Assembly (NCBI RefSeq): GCF_902459655.1
Contig: NZ_CABPSB010000009.1
Coordinates: 124,001 to 188,000, forward strand
DNA from: Pandoraea anhela
Lineage (GTDB): Bacteria > Pseudomonadota > Gammaproteobacteria > Burkholderiales > Burkholderiaceae
Direction of reading: 5' to 3'
Length of the DNA stretch: 64,000 nt
This document shows, piece by piece, positions 54,278 through 62,731 of the stretch. The notes under the pieces were generated by a model. The model ran no database searches and was not told the DNA's origin. It worked only from the letters and a program-made list of their open reading frames with translations. A program made the translations under genes and the position numbers. The first letter of the stretch is position 1. Each line of letters starts with the position of its first letter.

Positions 54278-54724
54278 CTACTTGTACGAGAAAACGTTTC
54301 GAATGATGAAGCTGGACTCGATGCTCGAGACGCCCGGTAGCCGGGTGAGAACCTCCTTGTGGATCCGCTCAAAGTCCTCGAATCCACTGATCTCGATGCG
54401 CAGCAGATAGTCAGATGCGCCGGTCACGAGAAAGCACTCGCGAACTTCCGCGCAAGTGCGAATCGCCTTTTCAAATTTTTTTAGACAGTCCTCGGTCGAA
54501 CTGGCGAGTTTGATTCTCAGGAAGACGGGACGCAGATGCTCGGATGCAGACGTGTTGATGACTGCCGTGTATCCCCTGATGATTCCCTCCTCCTCAAGAG
54601 ACTGGATGCGCCGCGCGCACGCCGAGGCGGACAGTCCGACCTGCTCCCCGAGCTCCACATTAGTACATCTTGCGTTCCGTCGAAGGCACTCAATAATCTT
54701 TAAATCAATCTGGTCAAGATTCAT
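54278..54724 (-). CDS. Lrp/AsnC-family transcriptional regulator
   Basis: A 148 aa regulator with an N-terminal winged helix (LDQIDLKIIECLRRNARCTN, then LSASACARRIQSLEEEG) and a C-terminal RAM/ligand domain (TGASDYLLRIEISGFEDFER). Such proteins sense amino acids. It is divergent from an aminotransferase gene, which is its likely target, and its own start codon lies within a 12 bp palindrome. Ligand unknown. Confidence 0.93.
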   Translation of the reverse strand: MNLDQIDLKIIECLRRNARCTNVELGEQVGLSASACARRIQSLEEEGIIRGYTAVINTSASEHLRPVFLRIKLASSTEDCLKKFEKAIRTCAEVRECFLVTGASDYLLRIEISGFEDFERIHKEVLTRLPGVSSIESSFIIRNVFSYK

Positions 54725-54826
54725 GCATGAAACTCCACTGTGAAGCTAGATGCTAGCGAATCGCGGGATGCTTCGCAAGATCGGTCTCCATTTTGCAAGG
54801 ATCTTGCGTGTGTCGAAATTTATAAT
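54720..54826. promoter_or_regulatory. Operator/promoter region between Lrp gene and aminotransferase
   Basis: TTCATGCATGAA (54720-54731) is a perfect palindrome over the regulator's start codon. CGCAAGATC (54774-54782) is inverted at 54800-54808 (GATCTTGCG), 17 nt apart, with a further GCAAG half-site at 54795. TATAAT follows at 54821-54826 for the plus strand. Repeated GCAAG half-sites just upstream of the -10 fit Lrp-type control. Confidence 0.6.
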
Positions 54827-54904
54827 TTTGGCGATAAAACGCACTCGGAAAAACACACTCGGATTTACCGCCTTTCATTGCTCGCAGGTTTCTGGAGACA
54901 AGAG

Positions 54905-56074
54905 TTGAAATCACATCAATCGCTGCCCATCCGGCCTCTCATCGCCGAGATGCCCACATCGCCCATTCGCCAGGTGGCGGATGCCGGATTCAATAAACCG
55001 GACGTCTTGCCACTCTGGTTTGGCGAGGGAGATCAGCCAACGGCTGATTTCATCTGCGAAGCGGCGGTCAGTGCGCTTCGCGCCGGCCGGACGTTCTACG
55101 GCGAAAACCGTGGACTCCCGGCGTTGCGCGAAGAGATCGCACGTTACATCTCCCATCTGCGTGGCGTGGCAGTGGACAGCGACCGCATCACGATTACGCC
55201 GTCAGGCGTGAACGCGATCATGATCATCATGCAGTGTCTGTTGAACCCGGGCGACAACATCGTCATGGTTTCGCCGGTTTGGCCGAATTGCGTCACCTCT
55301 GCAAAAGTCATGAGTGCGGACGTGCGCTGCGTGAGCCTGCAAGCGCACGAAGGTGAGTGGTTCCTCGATATCGACGAAATAGCGCGCCAGTGCGATGAAC
55401 GCACTCGCGCCATCTTCTTCAATTCCCCCAGCAATCCTACGGGGTGGATGGCGACCGCTGAGGATACGAAGGCATTGCTGGACCTGGCGCGCCGCAAGAA
55501 TCTGTGGCTCATTGCCGACGAGGTCTATGACCGTATCGTCTATGACACCGACTGCTCGGTGTCCGTGCTGGACTTCGCACAAGCCGACGATCTTGTGATC
55601 TCGATCAACAGCTTCTCGAAAGCATGGAACATGACGGGTTGGCGATTGGGCTGGCTCGTGACGCCACCCTGGCTCGGCACTCATCTCGCCAAGCTCAACG
55701 AGGCCAACACTTCCAATCCGCCTGTCTTCATTCAGGAGGCCGGGATCGTCGCGCTGCGCGAGGGCGAAGATATCGTGCGCGATAACCGTGCGCGCTACGC
55801 CCAGGGGCGCGAATTGATCATCGCGGCCCTCGGAAATGTGCCGGGGGTGACGCTCATGCCGCCTCAGGCCGCGTTCTACGCGTTCTTTCGCCCGGAAGGT
55901 ATGTCGGATTCGCTGGCATTTGCGCAGCGGCTGCTGGCTGAAACGGGCGTGGGCGTGGCTCCCGGTATCGCCTTTGGCAAGGACGGTGAGGGCTGGTGCC
56001 GGCTGTGCTTTGCGGCCGGTAAAGAACGCCTGCAACCGGCGCTTGAACGCCTCGTGGGTTTTCTTCGTCGGTAA
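54905..56074 (+). CDS. Class I PLP-dependent aminotransferase
   Basis: A fold-type I aminotransferase of 389 aa. The Schiff-base lysine is Lys239 in NSFSKAWNMTGWRLGW; NSPSNPTGW (173-181) and IADEVYDRI (203-211) line the PLP site. GRTFYGENRGLPALREEIA is the usual opening. I chose TTG 54905, preceded by GGAGA, because family similarity begins there; the frame is open upstream to 54740 across the promoter. The amino donor is unknown. Facing an Lrp-type regulator and followed after 140 nt by an SDR gene, it may belong to an amino acid catabolic cassette (inference). Confidence 0.88.
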   Translation: MKSHQSLPIRPLIAEMPTSPIRQVADAGFNKPDVLPLWFGEGDQPTADFICEAAVSALRAGRTFYGENRGLPALREEIARYISHLRGVAVDSDRITITPSGVNAIMIIMQCLLNPGDNIVMVSPVWPNCVTSAKVMSADVRCVSLQAHEGEWFLDIDEIARQCDERTRAIFFNSPSNPTGWMATAEDTKALLDLARRKNLWLIADEVYDRIVYDTDCSVSVLDFAQADDLVISINSFSKAWNMTGWRLGWLVTPPWLGTHLAKLNEANTSNPPVFIQEAGIVALREGEDIVRDNRARYAQGRELIIAALGNVPGVTLMPPQAAFYAFFRPEGMSDSLAFAQRLLAETGVGVAPGIAFGKDGEGWCRLCFAAGKERLQPALERLVGFLRR

Positions 56075-56214
56075 GCCATAAGCAGAGGCGGCCGATTCCG
56101 CAAGCCTCCGGAAAGCCGCAATTTTGAAGGCCCGGACCCTGCTGAACCGTTCCGCCCCTCACGGCTGCGACGCAGCGGTGCGGCAGCGCTTTGGAAAAAT
56201 TTGTGGAGCCATGC

Positions 56215-56976
56215 ATGACACAGGAAACATTCCGCCTTGACGGTGCCGTTGCGGTGATCACGGGCGGCGCACGTGGCATCGGCCGGGCGACTGCCGAGGC
56301 TTTTATCCAGGCGGGGGCGATCGTCCATCTTCTCGATCGCGATGGCGACGCCGTGAAAGCCTGTTCGGACGAAGTCGCCGGAGTGGCAGGCGCGCACCCG
56401 CTCGATGTCACGGACGAAGCTGCGGTCGATGGCGTTTTCTCCGCGATCCGGCGAGACGAAGGCCGGATCGACATTCTGGTGAACAACGCCGGGATTGCGA
56501 TTCGCCGGCCGACGACCGAACTGTCGCTGGCCGATTGGCAGCGGGTCGTCGACGTCAACATGACGGGTGCCTTCCTGTGCGCACAGGCTGCGGGCCGTGC
56601 GATGACGGTGCAAGGAAAGGGCGCGATCGTGAATGTGGCATCGATCATGGGACTGTCCGGCGGCGGCCTCTATCCCAACATCTCGTACCAGACGACCAAG
56701 GGCGCTGTGGTGAACATGACGCGTGCGCTGGCCGTTGAGTGGGCCAGCGCCGGTGTGCGAGTGAATGCCGTCGCTCCGACCTGGGTCGAGACGGATTTGA
56801 TCGCCTCGCTCCAGTCGAACCCCGAGTTCACTGCGGCAGTGGAACGTCTGACGCCGATGCGCCGTCTCGCAAAGCCTGGCGAGGTCGCAAACGCGATCCT
56901 GTTTCTCGCCAGCGCGGCCGCTTCCATGATCACGGGTCACGTGTTGCCGGTGGACGGCGGGTTTCTTGCGCAGTGA
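56215..56976 (+). CDS. Short-chain dehydrogenase/reductase (FabG-like)
   Basis: A classical SDR of 253 aa. The cofactor loop TGGARGIG is at 16-23, Asp41 ends beta-2 (HLLDRD) and suggests NAD(H) preference, and the NNAG motif is near 90-93. The catalytic set Ser143, Tyr158 and Lys162 (SYQTTKGA) is complete. The C-terminus reads ITGHVLPVDGGFLAQ. I chose the ATG at 56215, the second of two overlapping ATGs, since only it is in frame (MTQETFRLDG). Substrate unknown; many such enzymes oxidise sugars or hydroxy acids. Same strand as the aminotransferase. Confidence 0.9.
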   Translation: MTQETFRLDGAVAVITGGARGIGRATAEAFIQAGAIVHLLDRDGDAVKACSDEVAGVAGAHPLDVTDEAAVDGVFSAIRRDEGRIDILVNNAGIAIRRPTTELSLADWQRVVDVNMTGAFLCAQAAGRAMTVQGKGAIVNVASIMGLSGGGLYPNISYQTTKGAVVNMTRALAVEWASAGVRVNAVAPTWVETDLIASLQSNPEFTAAVERLTPMRRLAKPGEVANAILFLASAAASMITGHVLPVDGGFLAQ

Positions 56977-57289
56977 CGAATGCCGATCGGCCCACAAGGC
57001 TGGCTACCGAACATTGAAGAATTGACGGGGAACGCAGACGAAGTTCCTGTCGGCTGGAAGCGCGGCTCGGCGCAGACTGACTGCATTCGGCAACGTGCTT
57101 GCGCGCAGGTCACGGTCGTCGTCACGTTCAGGTGCTGCGGCCCTGCGGTCAAAGCGCTGGCGGGGCGTGGAGGGGGCGCATAAAGCGCCGAGAGGGCATC
57201 GGCAATCATGATGCCCTCCCAGCGCACAGCAAGGCGTGTCGCGCTCATATGTGCCTTGCGTGCGTCGTCAATGACGGAGCGTCACCGAT
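56977..57289. other. Gap with no recognised gene
   Basis: About 313 nt between the SDR stop and the convergent CzcE-like gene. Short open frames (for example 56980-57183 plus) have no ribosome site or recognisable content. No clear terminator hairpin was seen. Confidence 0.5.
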
Positions 57290-57787
57290 TCAATGACCGG
57301 CGTCGAGCCGGCTCGCACGGGGGTAGACCCAAATCTCCTGAGCGGCGGGAACGTCGGGCAGCAGCAGCCCGAGTCGAATGGCGCCACCCGTCGATTGAGG
57401 TGCGAAATGCCATGCCGCCGACGTGGATCCGAAGTCGAAAAGCACGCTGTCTCCCGCGACGACGGGGATAGCCTTGTCACCGGCGCTCACGCGCACGAGC
57501 GTTGTCGCGTCGCTATCCTTCACTCGCTCACCGAACAAGGCCGAGGCGTCACGATTCGCCGGGTTCGCTGCGGTAGTGGGCTGCATCGTATGCCCGGACA
57601 TACCCTTCATCATCTGTGCACACGTCTCATCTGCGGACGCGTGACCGGCCACCTGCGCGGCGGCCGTCAGGTGCGCGTGCGCGCTCGCCTGACGGGCTTG
57701 ATTGATCACTTCCCAGTTCGGTCCGGCGAAGGCGGACGCCGTGAGACCCGCGAGTGCGAGCGCTACGAAAATTTGAATCGATTTCAT
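57290..57787 (-). CDS. Secreted protein resembling CzcE-family metal-binding proteins
   Basis: A 165 aa protein with a signal peptide (IFVALALAGLTASAFA). The mature part has a His/Met-rich stretch (QMMKGMSGHTM) and then a small beta domain (LFGERVKDSDATTLVRV, then VVAGDSVLFDFG and WHFAP). The layout, LFG start and W-H-F strand resemble CzcE-type periplasmic copper/heavy-metal binders of Cupriavidus and Burkholderia. That is family recognition by eye, not proof. I chose ATG 57787 for the clean signal peptide. No efflux pump genes are adjacent. Confidence 0.6.
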   Translation of the reverse strand: MKSIQIFVALALAGLTASAFAGPNWEVINQARQASAHAHLTAAAQVAGHASADETCAQMMKGMSGHTMQPTTAANPANRDASALFGERVKDSDATTLVRVSAGDKAIPVVAGDSVLFDFGSTSAAWHFAPQSTGGAIRLGLLLPDVPAAQEIWVYPRASRLDAGH

Positions 57788-57915
57788 GTTTGATTTCCCG
57801 AAAACAATGTGTTTTTTGCAGTCGTCGATCATCGAGACGGCTCAGCGGCGTCCTGATGTCGAGTCGAGCGATGCGATAAGGGATTGGGGCGGTAGCACTG
57901 CATCGCCCGGGGAAA

Positions 57916-58302
57916 TCAAATTCTTAACCTGGCCGTCAGCAGGTAGGTAGGGAGGGGGGGATGCGCCGGTGTGCTGACGTGCCAAACCGGCGCATCGGTG
58001 CGCAGCACAATCGTCGGACCTGCCGCAATCTTGACGGCGGGAAGCGCGGGTGGCGCGTCGCCGCTCTCGGCGAACGACGCGTCGTGCGCGGTAACACGCT
58101 GTGCACTCGCGCAATGATTCGCACACGCAGCCGGTTGATGGTCGTCCGCGCACGCCGTGATCTGAGCCGTTGCCACGCCGTCTTGCATGGCGCCGGCGTG
58201 CGGCGGGCAAGCGTACGCCGCCCCTGACGCACTGGCGATCAATACCAGGAAGGGTATCAGCCAGGCGACTGCGTGACGAACGAAAATCGCGGGCAACTTC
58301 AC
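57916..58302 (-). CDS. Small secreted or membrane-anchored Cys/His protein, unknown
   Basis: A 128 aa frame from GTG 58302 with an N-terminal hydrophobic helix (VAWLIPFLVLIASASGAAYA). It is followed by a Cys/His cluster (ACPPHAG, CADDHQPAACANHC) and a tail ending PPLPTYLLTARLRI. Short proteins with such tails occur beside metal-resistance operons in Burkholderiales. The start is unsure; the frame is open upstream to 58656. It lies 128 nt upstream of the CzcE-like gene on the same strand, so the two may act together. Confidence 0.5.
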   Translation of the reverse strand: MKLPAIFVRHAVAWLIPFLVLIASASGAAYACPPHAGAMQDGVATAQITACADDHQPAACANHCASAQRVTAHDASFAESGDAPPALPAVKIAAGPTIVLRTDAPVWHVSTPAHPPLPTYLLTARLRI

Positions 58303-58540
58303 GATGCTTTTACCGTAGCGCTTGTGTTTGACGAAGAAATGGCGGAAATGACAGTCAGTCAATCTGTTCGCCGCCCCTGCGGGATACGCCGCGCGCATCG
58401 TTGCCGGGGGAGCGCCAGTCGGTCCATGCTGGACTGATGGCCTCGCATGCACTGACCCGCCGATCGTAAAGATTCCTACCGGGGGAAGGTCAAGCGTTTC
58501 GATACGGATTTTTCGGAATTTTTTTTCAGCACTGCGGATC

Positions 58541-58690
58541 GAGCGGTTCTTCGAGTCTCCCCCAACGCAGACGATTGGCTTCCTGCGAGAAGCCGATGAA
58601 TGGCGATCAAGGAGCTGTGTCGGCGGCACGGCATCTCCGAGACGACCTTCGACCACTTTCAGACGAATTTCGCAGGCGCCTCTGCGTTGC
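58541..58690 (+). pseudogene. IS3-family transposase OrfA remnant, frameshifted
   Basis: Two overlapping frames together spell the N-terminus of an IS3-type OrfA: QTIGFLREADE (58568-58600), then, after a frame change at 58600, MAIKELCRRHGISETTF and the start of the FAG block. In intact copies these join as one helix-turn-helix. Upstream bases (RFFESP) match a degraded start. No inverted repeats, OrfB or DDE motif follow. The flanking bases 58303-58540 hold no gene I can support. Confidence 0.7.
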
Positions 58691-58755
58691 GGCGATGGCG
58701 CCAGGGCGATCCATGGCGCGAAGGCTTGCCATCGTGTATTGACGCCCCTACGCCA

Positions 58756-59670
58756 TCACGCCTTTTGCGGCGGCGCGACGTCGCGAAACCATGTCACCAG
58801 AAAGTCCGCCAACGCGCGCGTCTTGGCGGACAGATGACTTTTCGTCGGATAGATGAGCTTGATATCGGCGGCGGGCAGCGACCAGTCCGTCATGACGGCG
58901 CGTAGTTGGCCCGATGCCAGATAAGGGTGGATGTCCCACATCGAGCGCATCAGGATGCCATGTCCGTCGAGCGCCCAGGTGGTGGCGGCCGCGCCGTCAT
59001 TGGTGCTTAGCATGCCGCGTACCTTGACCGTCTCCTGACGATCCGCCTGCCGGAAGTGCCACGTGCCGTACGTCTCGTCGCTCTCGCGAATCACGATGCA
59101 TTGATGCGCCGCCAACGCAGAGGGCGTCACCGGCGCGCCCGCCGAGGCCAGATAGGCCGGCGAGGCACACAGCACCCGGGCGTTCGGCATCAACCGCCGC
59201 GCCGTGAGACGCGAGTCGGGCATATCGCCGAAACGGATCGCGGCGTCGAAGCCCTGTTCGACGAGATTCACCGGCCGGTCCGTCAGATGCAGTTGGATCT
59301 CGACCTCCGGATACGCACGTGCGAACGCCGAGAGCGCCGGCGCGATGTGTGTGCGTCCGAAACCGAGCGTCGCGGCCAGCCGGAGCAGGCCCCGGGGCGA
59401 CGTCTGCGCCCCGGTCATCGCATGCTCCAACGCTTCCAGCTCGCCGAGGATTCGCGCGCCGTCTTGCAAATACATCTCACCTTCCGGCGTGAGACTGATG
59501 CGTCGGGTCGTACGATGCAGCAATCGCACGCCGAGCCGATGCTCCAGTTGCGCCAGCCGACGGCTCACCGCCGGTGGCGTAATTCCCATTTGCTGAGCGG
59601 CAGCGGCCATGCTGCCCTCTTTCATGAGCGCAGCGAAAAAGCGAAGATCAGAAAAGCCGTCTACTGGCAT
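58756..59670 (-). CDS. LysR-family transcriptional regulator
   Basis: A 304 aa LTTR with an N-terminal winged helix (DLRFFAALMKEGSMAAAAQQ, then ITPPAVSRRLAQLEHRLG) and a periplasmic-binding-like effector domain (LRLAATLGFGRTHIAPALSA). I chose ATG 59670 (MPVDGFSDLRFF); the frame stays open 46 codons upstream without similarity. It is divergent from the hydrolase gene at 59854, which is its likely target, and an inverted repeat lies in the shared region. Confidence 0.92.
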   Translation of the reverse strand: MPVDGFSDLRFFAALMKEGSMAAAAQQMGITPPAVSRRLAQLEHRLGVRLLHRTTRRISLTPEGEMYLQDGARILGELEALEHAMTGAQTSPRGLLRLAATLGFGRTHIAPALSAFARAYPEVEIQLHLTDRPVNLVEQGFDAAIRFGDMPDSRLTARRLMPNARVLCASPAYLASAGAPVTPSALAAHQCIVIRESDETYGTWHFRQADRQETVKVRGMLSTNDGAAATTWALDGHGILMRSMWDIHPYLASGQLRAVMTDWSLPAADIKLIYPTKSHLSAKTRALADFLVTWFRDVAPPQKA

Positions 59671-59698
59671 GACGATTCGTACCTCATGTTTAACAATG

Positions 59699-59717
59699 AA
59701 GTGATTCTGAGTCACTT
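59699..59717. promoter_or_regulatory. Candidate LysR operator
   Basis: AAGTGA (59699-59704) and TCACTT (59712-59717) form a perfect inverted repeat with 7 nt between. The 19 bp site sits 28 nt from the regulator start in the divergent region, a typical place for an LTTR recognition site. Confidence 0.55.
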
Positions 59718-59853
59718 TATGTCGTTTTGCATCAAATATAGGATGTGCATGAGACACCGCCATTCCTCGTGATTTCCTCTGTGATTTCGTCCACCCCGAC
59801 TCACTCATCCCATCGCTTTAACCCGCACCGTACGTGACGGTAGAAAAGGGCCT

Positions 59854-60756
59854 ATGACCTCCCAAGCACTCTTCCCCGGATTCACCGCCTATCGCCTGCC
59901 GACGCCCGACGGCCAGCACATCCACACGCTGACCGGCGGCAGCGGGCCCGCACTTCTGATGTTGCACGGACACCCGCAGACGTCCGCCATCTGGCATAAG
60001 GTCGCGCCGGCGCTCGCTCAGCACTTCACGCTGGTATTGGCCGATCTGCGCGGGTACGGCGACTCCGCCAAGCCGCCCGGCGACGCGGCGCATGTCGCGT
60101 ACAGCAAGCGTGTCATGGCGCAGGACATGGTGGCGGCCATGCAGGCATTGGGGCATACGTCGTTTTCGGTGCTGGCGCACGACCGGGGGGCGCGCGTGGC
60201 GCACCGGCTCGCGGCGGATCATCCGGAGGTGGTCCGGCGTCTGGTGCTACTCGACATCGCGCCGACACTCGCAATGTACGAACAGGCCGGCGACGCCTTC
60301 GCGCGGGCCTACTGGCACTGGTTCTTCCTGATTCAGCCCGCGCCGCTGCCCGAGCGCCTGATCGAAGCCGACCCGGCGGCGTATTTGCGCGATGTGATGG
60401 GGCGACGTAGCGCCGGATTGGCACCGTTCGATCCGCGTGCGCTGGCGGAGTATCAGCGGTGTTTGTCGTTGCCGGGCGCGGCGCACGGCGTTTGCGAGGA
60501 TTACCGCGCGGCGGCCACGATCGATCTCGAACACGACCGCGCGGATCGCGAGGCGGGACGTCAACTCGATATGCCCGTGCTCGCGCTCTGGGGCGAGCAG
60601 GGCGTGGTGCACCGCTGCTTCACGCCGTTGGCAGAGTGGCAGCGCGTGGCGTCCGACGTGCGAGGATATCCGCTGCCTTGCGGTCACTACATCGCAGAGG
60701 AAGCGCCGGATACGCTGCTTGCCGAAGCGTTGCCGTTTCTGCTTAAGCAAGACTGA
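59854..60756 (+). CDS. Alpha/beta hydrolase, fluoroacetate/haloacetate dehalogenase-like
   Basis: A 300 aa alpha/beta hydrolase close in pattern to fluoroacetate dehalogenase (haloacetate dehalogenase H-1). HGHPQTSAIWHKVAP carries the oxyanion loop. HDRGAR gives nucleophile Asp110 with Arg111 and Arg114, Asp134 and His278 (GHYIAEEAPD) complete the triad, and YWHW gives His155-Trp156 of the halide pocket. Tyr217 in CEDYRA matches the third pocket residue. The tryptophan usually near 185 appears replaced (MGRRSAG). Hydrolysis of fluoroacetate or chloroacetate to glycolate is plausible, epoxide hydrolase less so. Faces a LysR regulator. Confidence 0.82.
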   Translation: MTSQALFPGFTAYRLPTPDGQHIHTLTGGSGPALLMLHGHPQTSAIWHKVAPALAQHFTLVLADLRGYGDSAKPPGDAAHVAYSKRVMAQDMVAAMQALGHTSFSVLAHDRGARVAHRLAADHPEVVRRLVLLDIAPTLAMYEQAGDAFARAYWHWFFLIQPAPLPERLIEADPAAYLRDVMGRRSAGLAPFDPRALAEYQRCLSLPGAAHGVCEDYRAAATIDLEHDRADREAGRQLDMPVLALWGEQGVVHRCFTPLAEWQRVASDVRGYPLPCGHYIAEEAPDTLLAEALPFLLKQD

Positions 60757-60924
60757 GCTTGGCTGAGCTTGGCTGAGCGCGACTGCGCGGTGCCTGAGGC
60801 CCGGGGGCTATGGGACGCTAAGGGGCCCTGGGAGGCACAAAGGTAAGGGCCGCATCGCGAGACGCGCACCGACGGTGACGGCTTCGCCGACGCAAGCCGT
60901 CGCCCGTCGGAGGCTTGCGGGAGG

Positions 60925-61629
60925 TCAGACCGAGCGCGTGAGCCCGCCATCCACACGAATGTTCTGCCCCGTGATGTACCCGCCGCCGTCGGAGGCGAGG
61001 AACGCGACCGTCGCAGCGATTTCCTCGGCCGTGCCATAACGTTGCATCGGCACGCTTTCCCGGCGTGCCTCCTGCTGCGGCAAGCTGTCGATCCAGCCCG
61101 GCAGAATGTTGTTCATACGCACGTTGTCCTTCGCGTACTTGTCCGCGAACAGCTTCGTGAACGAGGCCAGGCCAGCACGGAACACGGCCGAGGTCGGGAA
61201 CATCTCGCTGGGCTCGAACGCCCATGCCGTGGAGATGTTGACGATCGCTCCCGCGCCTTGCTTCTGCATGATCGGCGTGACGAGTCGGGTGGGGCGGATC
61301 ACGTTCATCAGATACGTGTCCATACCGCGATGCCAGTCGTCGTCGCTGATGTCGAGGATCGCGGCGCGCGGACCGTGGCCGGCGCTGTTGACAAGTACAT
61401 CGATACGTCCCCAGCGCTCCATCGCCAGATCCACCAACTGCTTCAGGGCATCGTTCGACTGGTTCGATCCCGTCACGCCCACGCCGCCCAGCTCGGCTGC
61501 GAGCGCCTCGCCTTTGCCGGACGACGACAGGATGCCGACCTTGAAGCCGTCTGCCGCCAGACGTCGCGCCGCCGCTGCGCCCATGCCGCTACCGCCTGCC
61601 GTAATCAACGCCACTTTTTCTACTGTCAT
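60925..61629 (-). CDS. SDR-family protein with altered catalytic motif
   Basis: An SDR-fold protein of 234 aa. The cofactor loop TAGGSGMG is at 10-17, NSAG is at 81-84, and Ser133 lies in NISTAW. Where classical enzymes have Tyr-x-x-x-Lys, this protein reads Ser147-A-V-F-Arg151 (FPTSAVFRAGL), so the catalytic pair is missing. The tail MNNILPGWIDS and ITGQNIRVDGG is otherwise normal. It may use another mechanism, or bind the cofactor for regulation. Divergent from a LysR-type gene 143 nt away. Confidence 0.85.
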   Translation of the reverse strand: MTVEKVALITAGGSGMGAAAARRLAADGFKVGILSSSGKGEALAAELGGVGVTGSNQSNDALKQLVDLAMERWGRIDVLVNSAGHGPRAAILDISDDDWHRGMDTYLMNVIRPTRLVTPIMQKQGAGAIVNISTAWAFEPSEMFPTSAVFRAGLASFTKLFADKYAKDNVRMNNILPGWIDSLPQQEARRESVPMQRYGTAEEIAATVAFLASDGGGYITGQNIRVDGGLTRSV

Positions 61630-61772
61630 GCTGCTATCCTCCGGATATGCCGACGCTCACCCCAATGGTCGCCAGCGCTCGTCATTCATGTGCGACAGCG
61701 TACCATCGCGGCACCGGCGCGACGAATCAGATTTCAACGCTCGATACAGTAGAAAAACTACACCATCGCACC

Positions 61773-62675
61773 ATGACCGACGCCATTGGCCGCTTGCCCT
61801 CGCTGAATGCGCTGCGTGCTTTCGAAGCGGCGAGCCGGCATCTCAATTTCCGGCTCGCCGCCGAGGAACTGGGTGTGACGCAGGGAGCGGTTGCCCAGCA
61901 GGTGCGCGGCCTCGAAGCGGAGTTGGGGATGAAGCTGTTCACGCGGCATCCCCGTGCGCTGTCGCTCACCGAGAACGGGCGGCGCTATGCCGGCGGTGTG
62001 CGCCGCGCATTCGAAATGTTGACGGAGGCGACGCAGGCGCTGCGTCCGGAACCGTTGCGTCTGACGATCAGTGTGACGCCGACCTTTGCGTCCAAATGGC
62101 TGATCCCGCGACTGCCCGCATTCCTCGAAACCCATCCCGATATCGATCTGCGCATTCTCGCGACGGACCGGCTCTCGCATTTTCATGCCGATGCGGTCGA
62201 CCTCGCCGTGCGCTACGGACGTCCGCCATTCGGTGGCGGACTCGTCGTCGAGCCGCTGTTCGAGGAAGTGCAGATTGCCGTGGCGTCTCCGAGCGTTATC
62301 GCCAACGCGGGGCATCCCGGCAAGACGGGGGATCTGCGGGGGCACGCATTGCTGCACGACGCTCACAACGCATGGCCGCAGTTCCTTGAGCTCGCGTTAC
62401 CGAAGGCGCCACTGTCGGCGGCCAAGAATGTGCGCTTCAACCAGACGGCGCTCGCCGTCGACGCCGCCGTTGCGGGGCAGGGACTGGCGCTTGCGCATCG
62501 GGATTTCGTGGCTACGGAAATTGCGGCAGGCCGTCTCGTGCGGTTATTCGATACCGAATTGCGTACGGGGGCCGGTTTCTACATCGTGTATCCGCGTCGT
62601 ACGCGTCATGCGACCCAGATCGCGGATGTGCATGAGTGGCTCGTCAAGCAGCGATGGCCGTCGCCCGGCCGTTGA
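61773..62675 (+). CDS. LysR-family regulator, GcvA type
   Basis: A 300 aa LTTR. The opening LPSLNALRAFEAASRHLNFR, with the helix-turn-helix LGVTQGAVAQQVRGLEAELG, and the DVHEWLV-type C-terminus place it in the GcvA-like branch. The effector domain starts LRLTISVTPTFASKWLIPRL. I chose ATG 61773 (MTDAIGRLPSLN); the frame is open 42 codons upstream. Divergent from the atypical SDR gene and convergent with the MFS gene, so it likely controls the SDR gene. Confidence 0.92.
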   Translation: MTDAIGRLPSLNALRAFEAASRHLNFRLAAEELGVTQGAVAQQVRGLEAELGMKLFTRHPRALSLTENGRRYAGGVRRAFEMLTEATQALRPEPLRLTISVTPTFASKWLIPRLPAFLETHPDIDLRILATDRLSHFHADAVDLAVRYGRPPFGGGLVVEPLFEEVQIAVASPSVIANAGHPGKTGDLRGHALLHDAHNAWPQFLELALPKAPLSAAKNVRFNQTALAVDAAVAGQGLALAHRDFVATEIAAGRLVRLFDTELRTGAGFYIVYPRRTRHATQIADVHEWLVKQRWPSPGR

Positions 62676-62731
62676 GACCGGCTTGACGAGGGCCATCAAT
62701 ATTGCCGTGCCGGTGGCGCCGCGAGTCGCCA

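Noticed and set aside
56980-57183. A short plus-strand frame after the SDR gene
   Set aside because: No ribosome site, no recognisable sequence, and composition typical of non-coding high G+C DNA.
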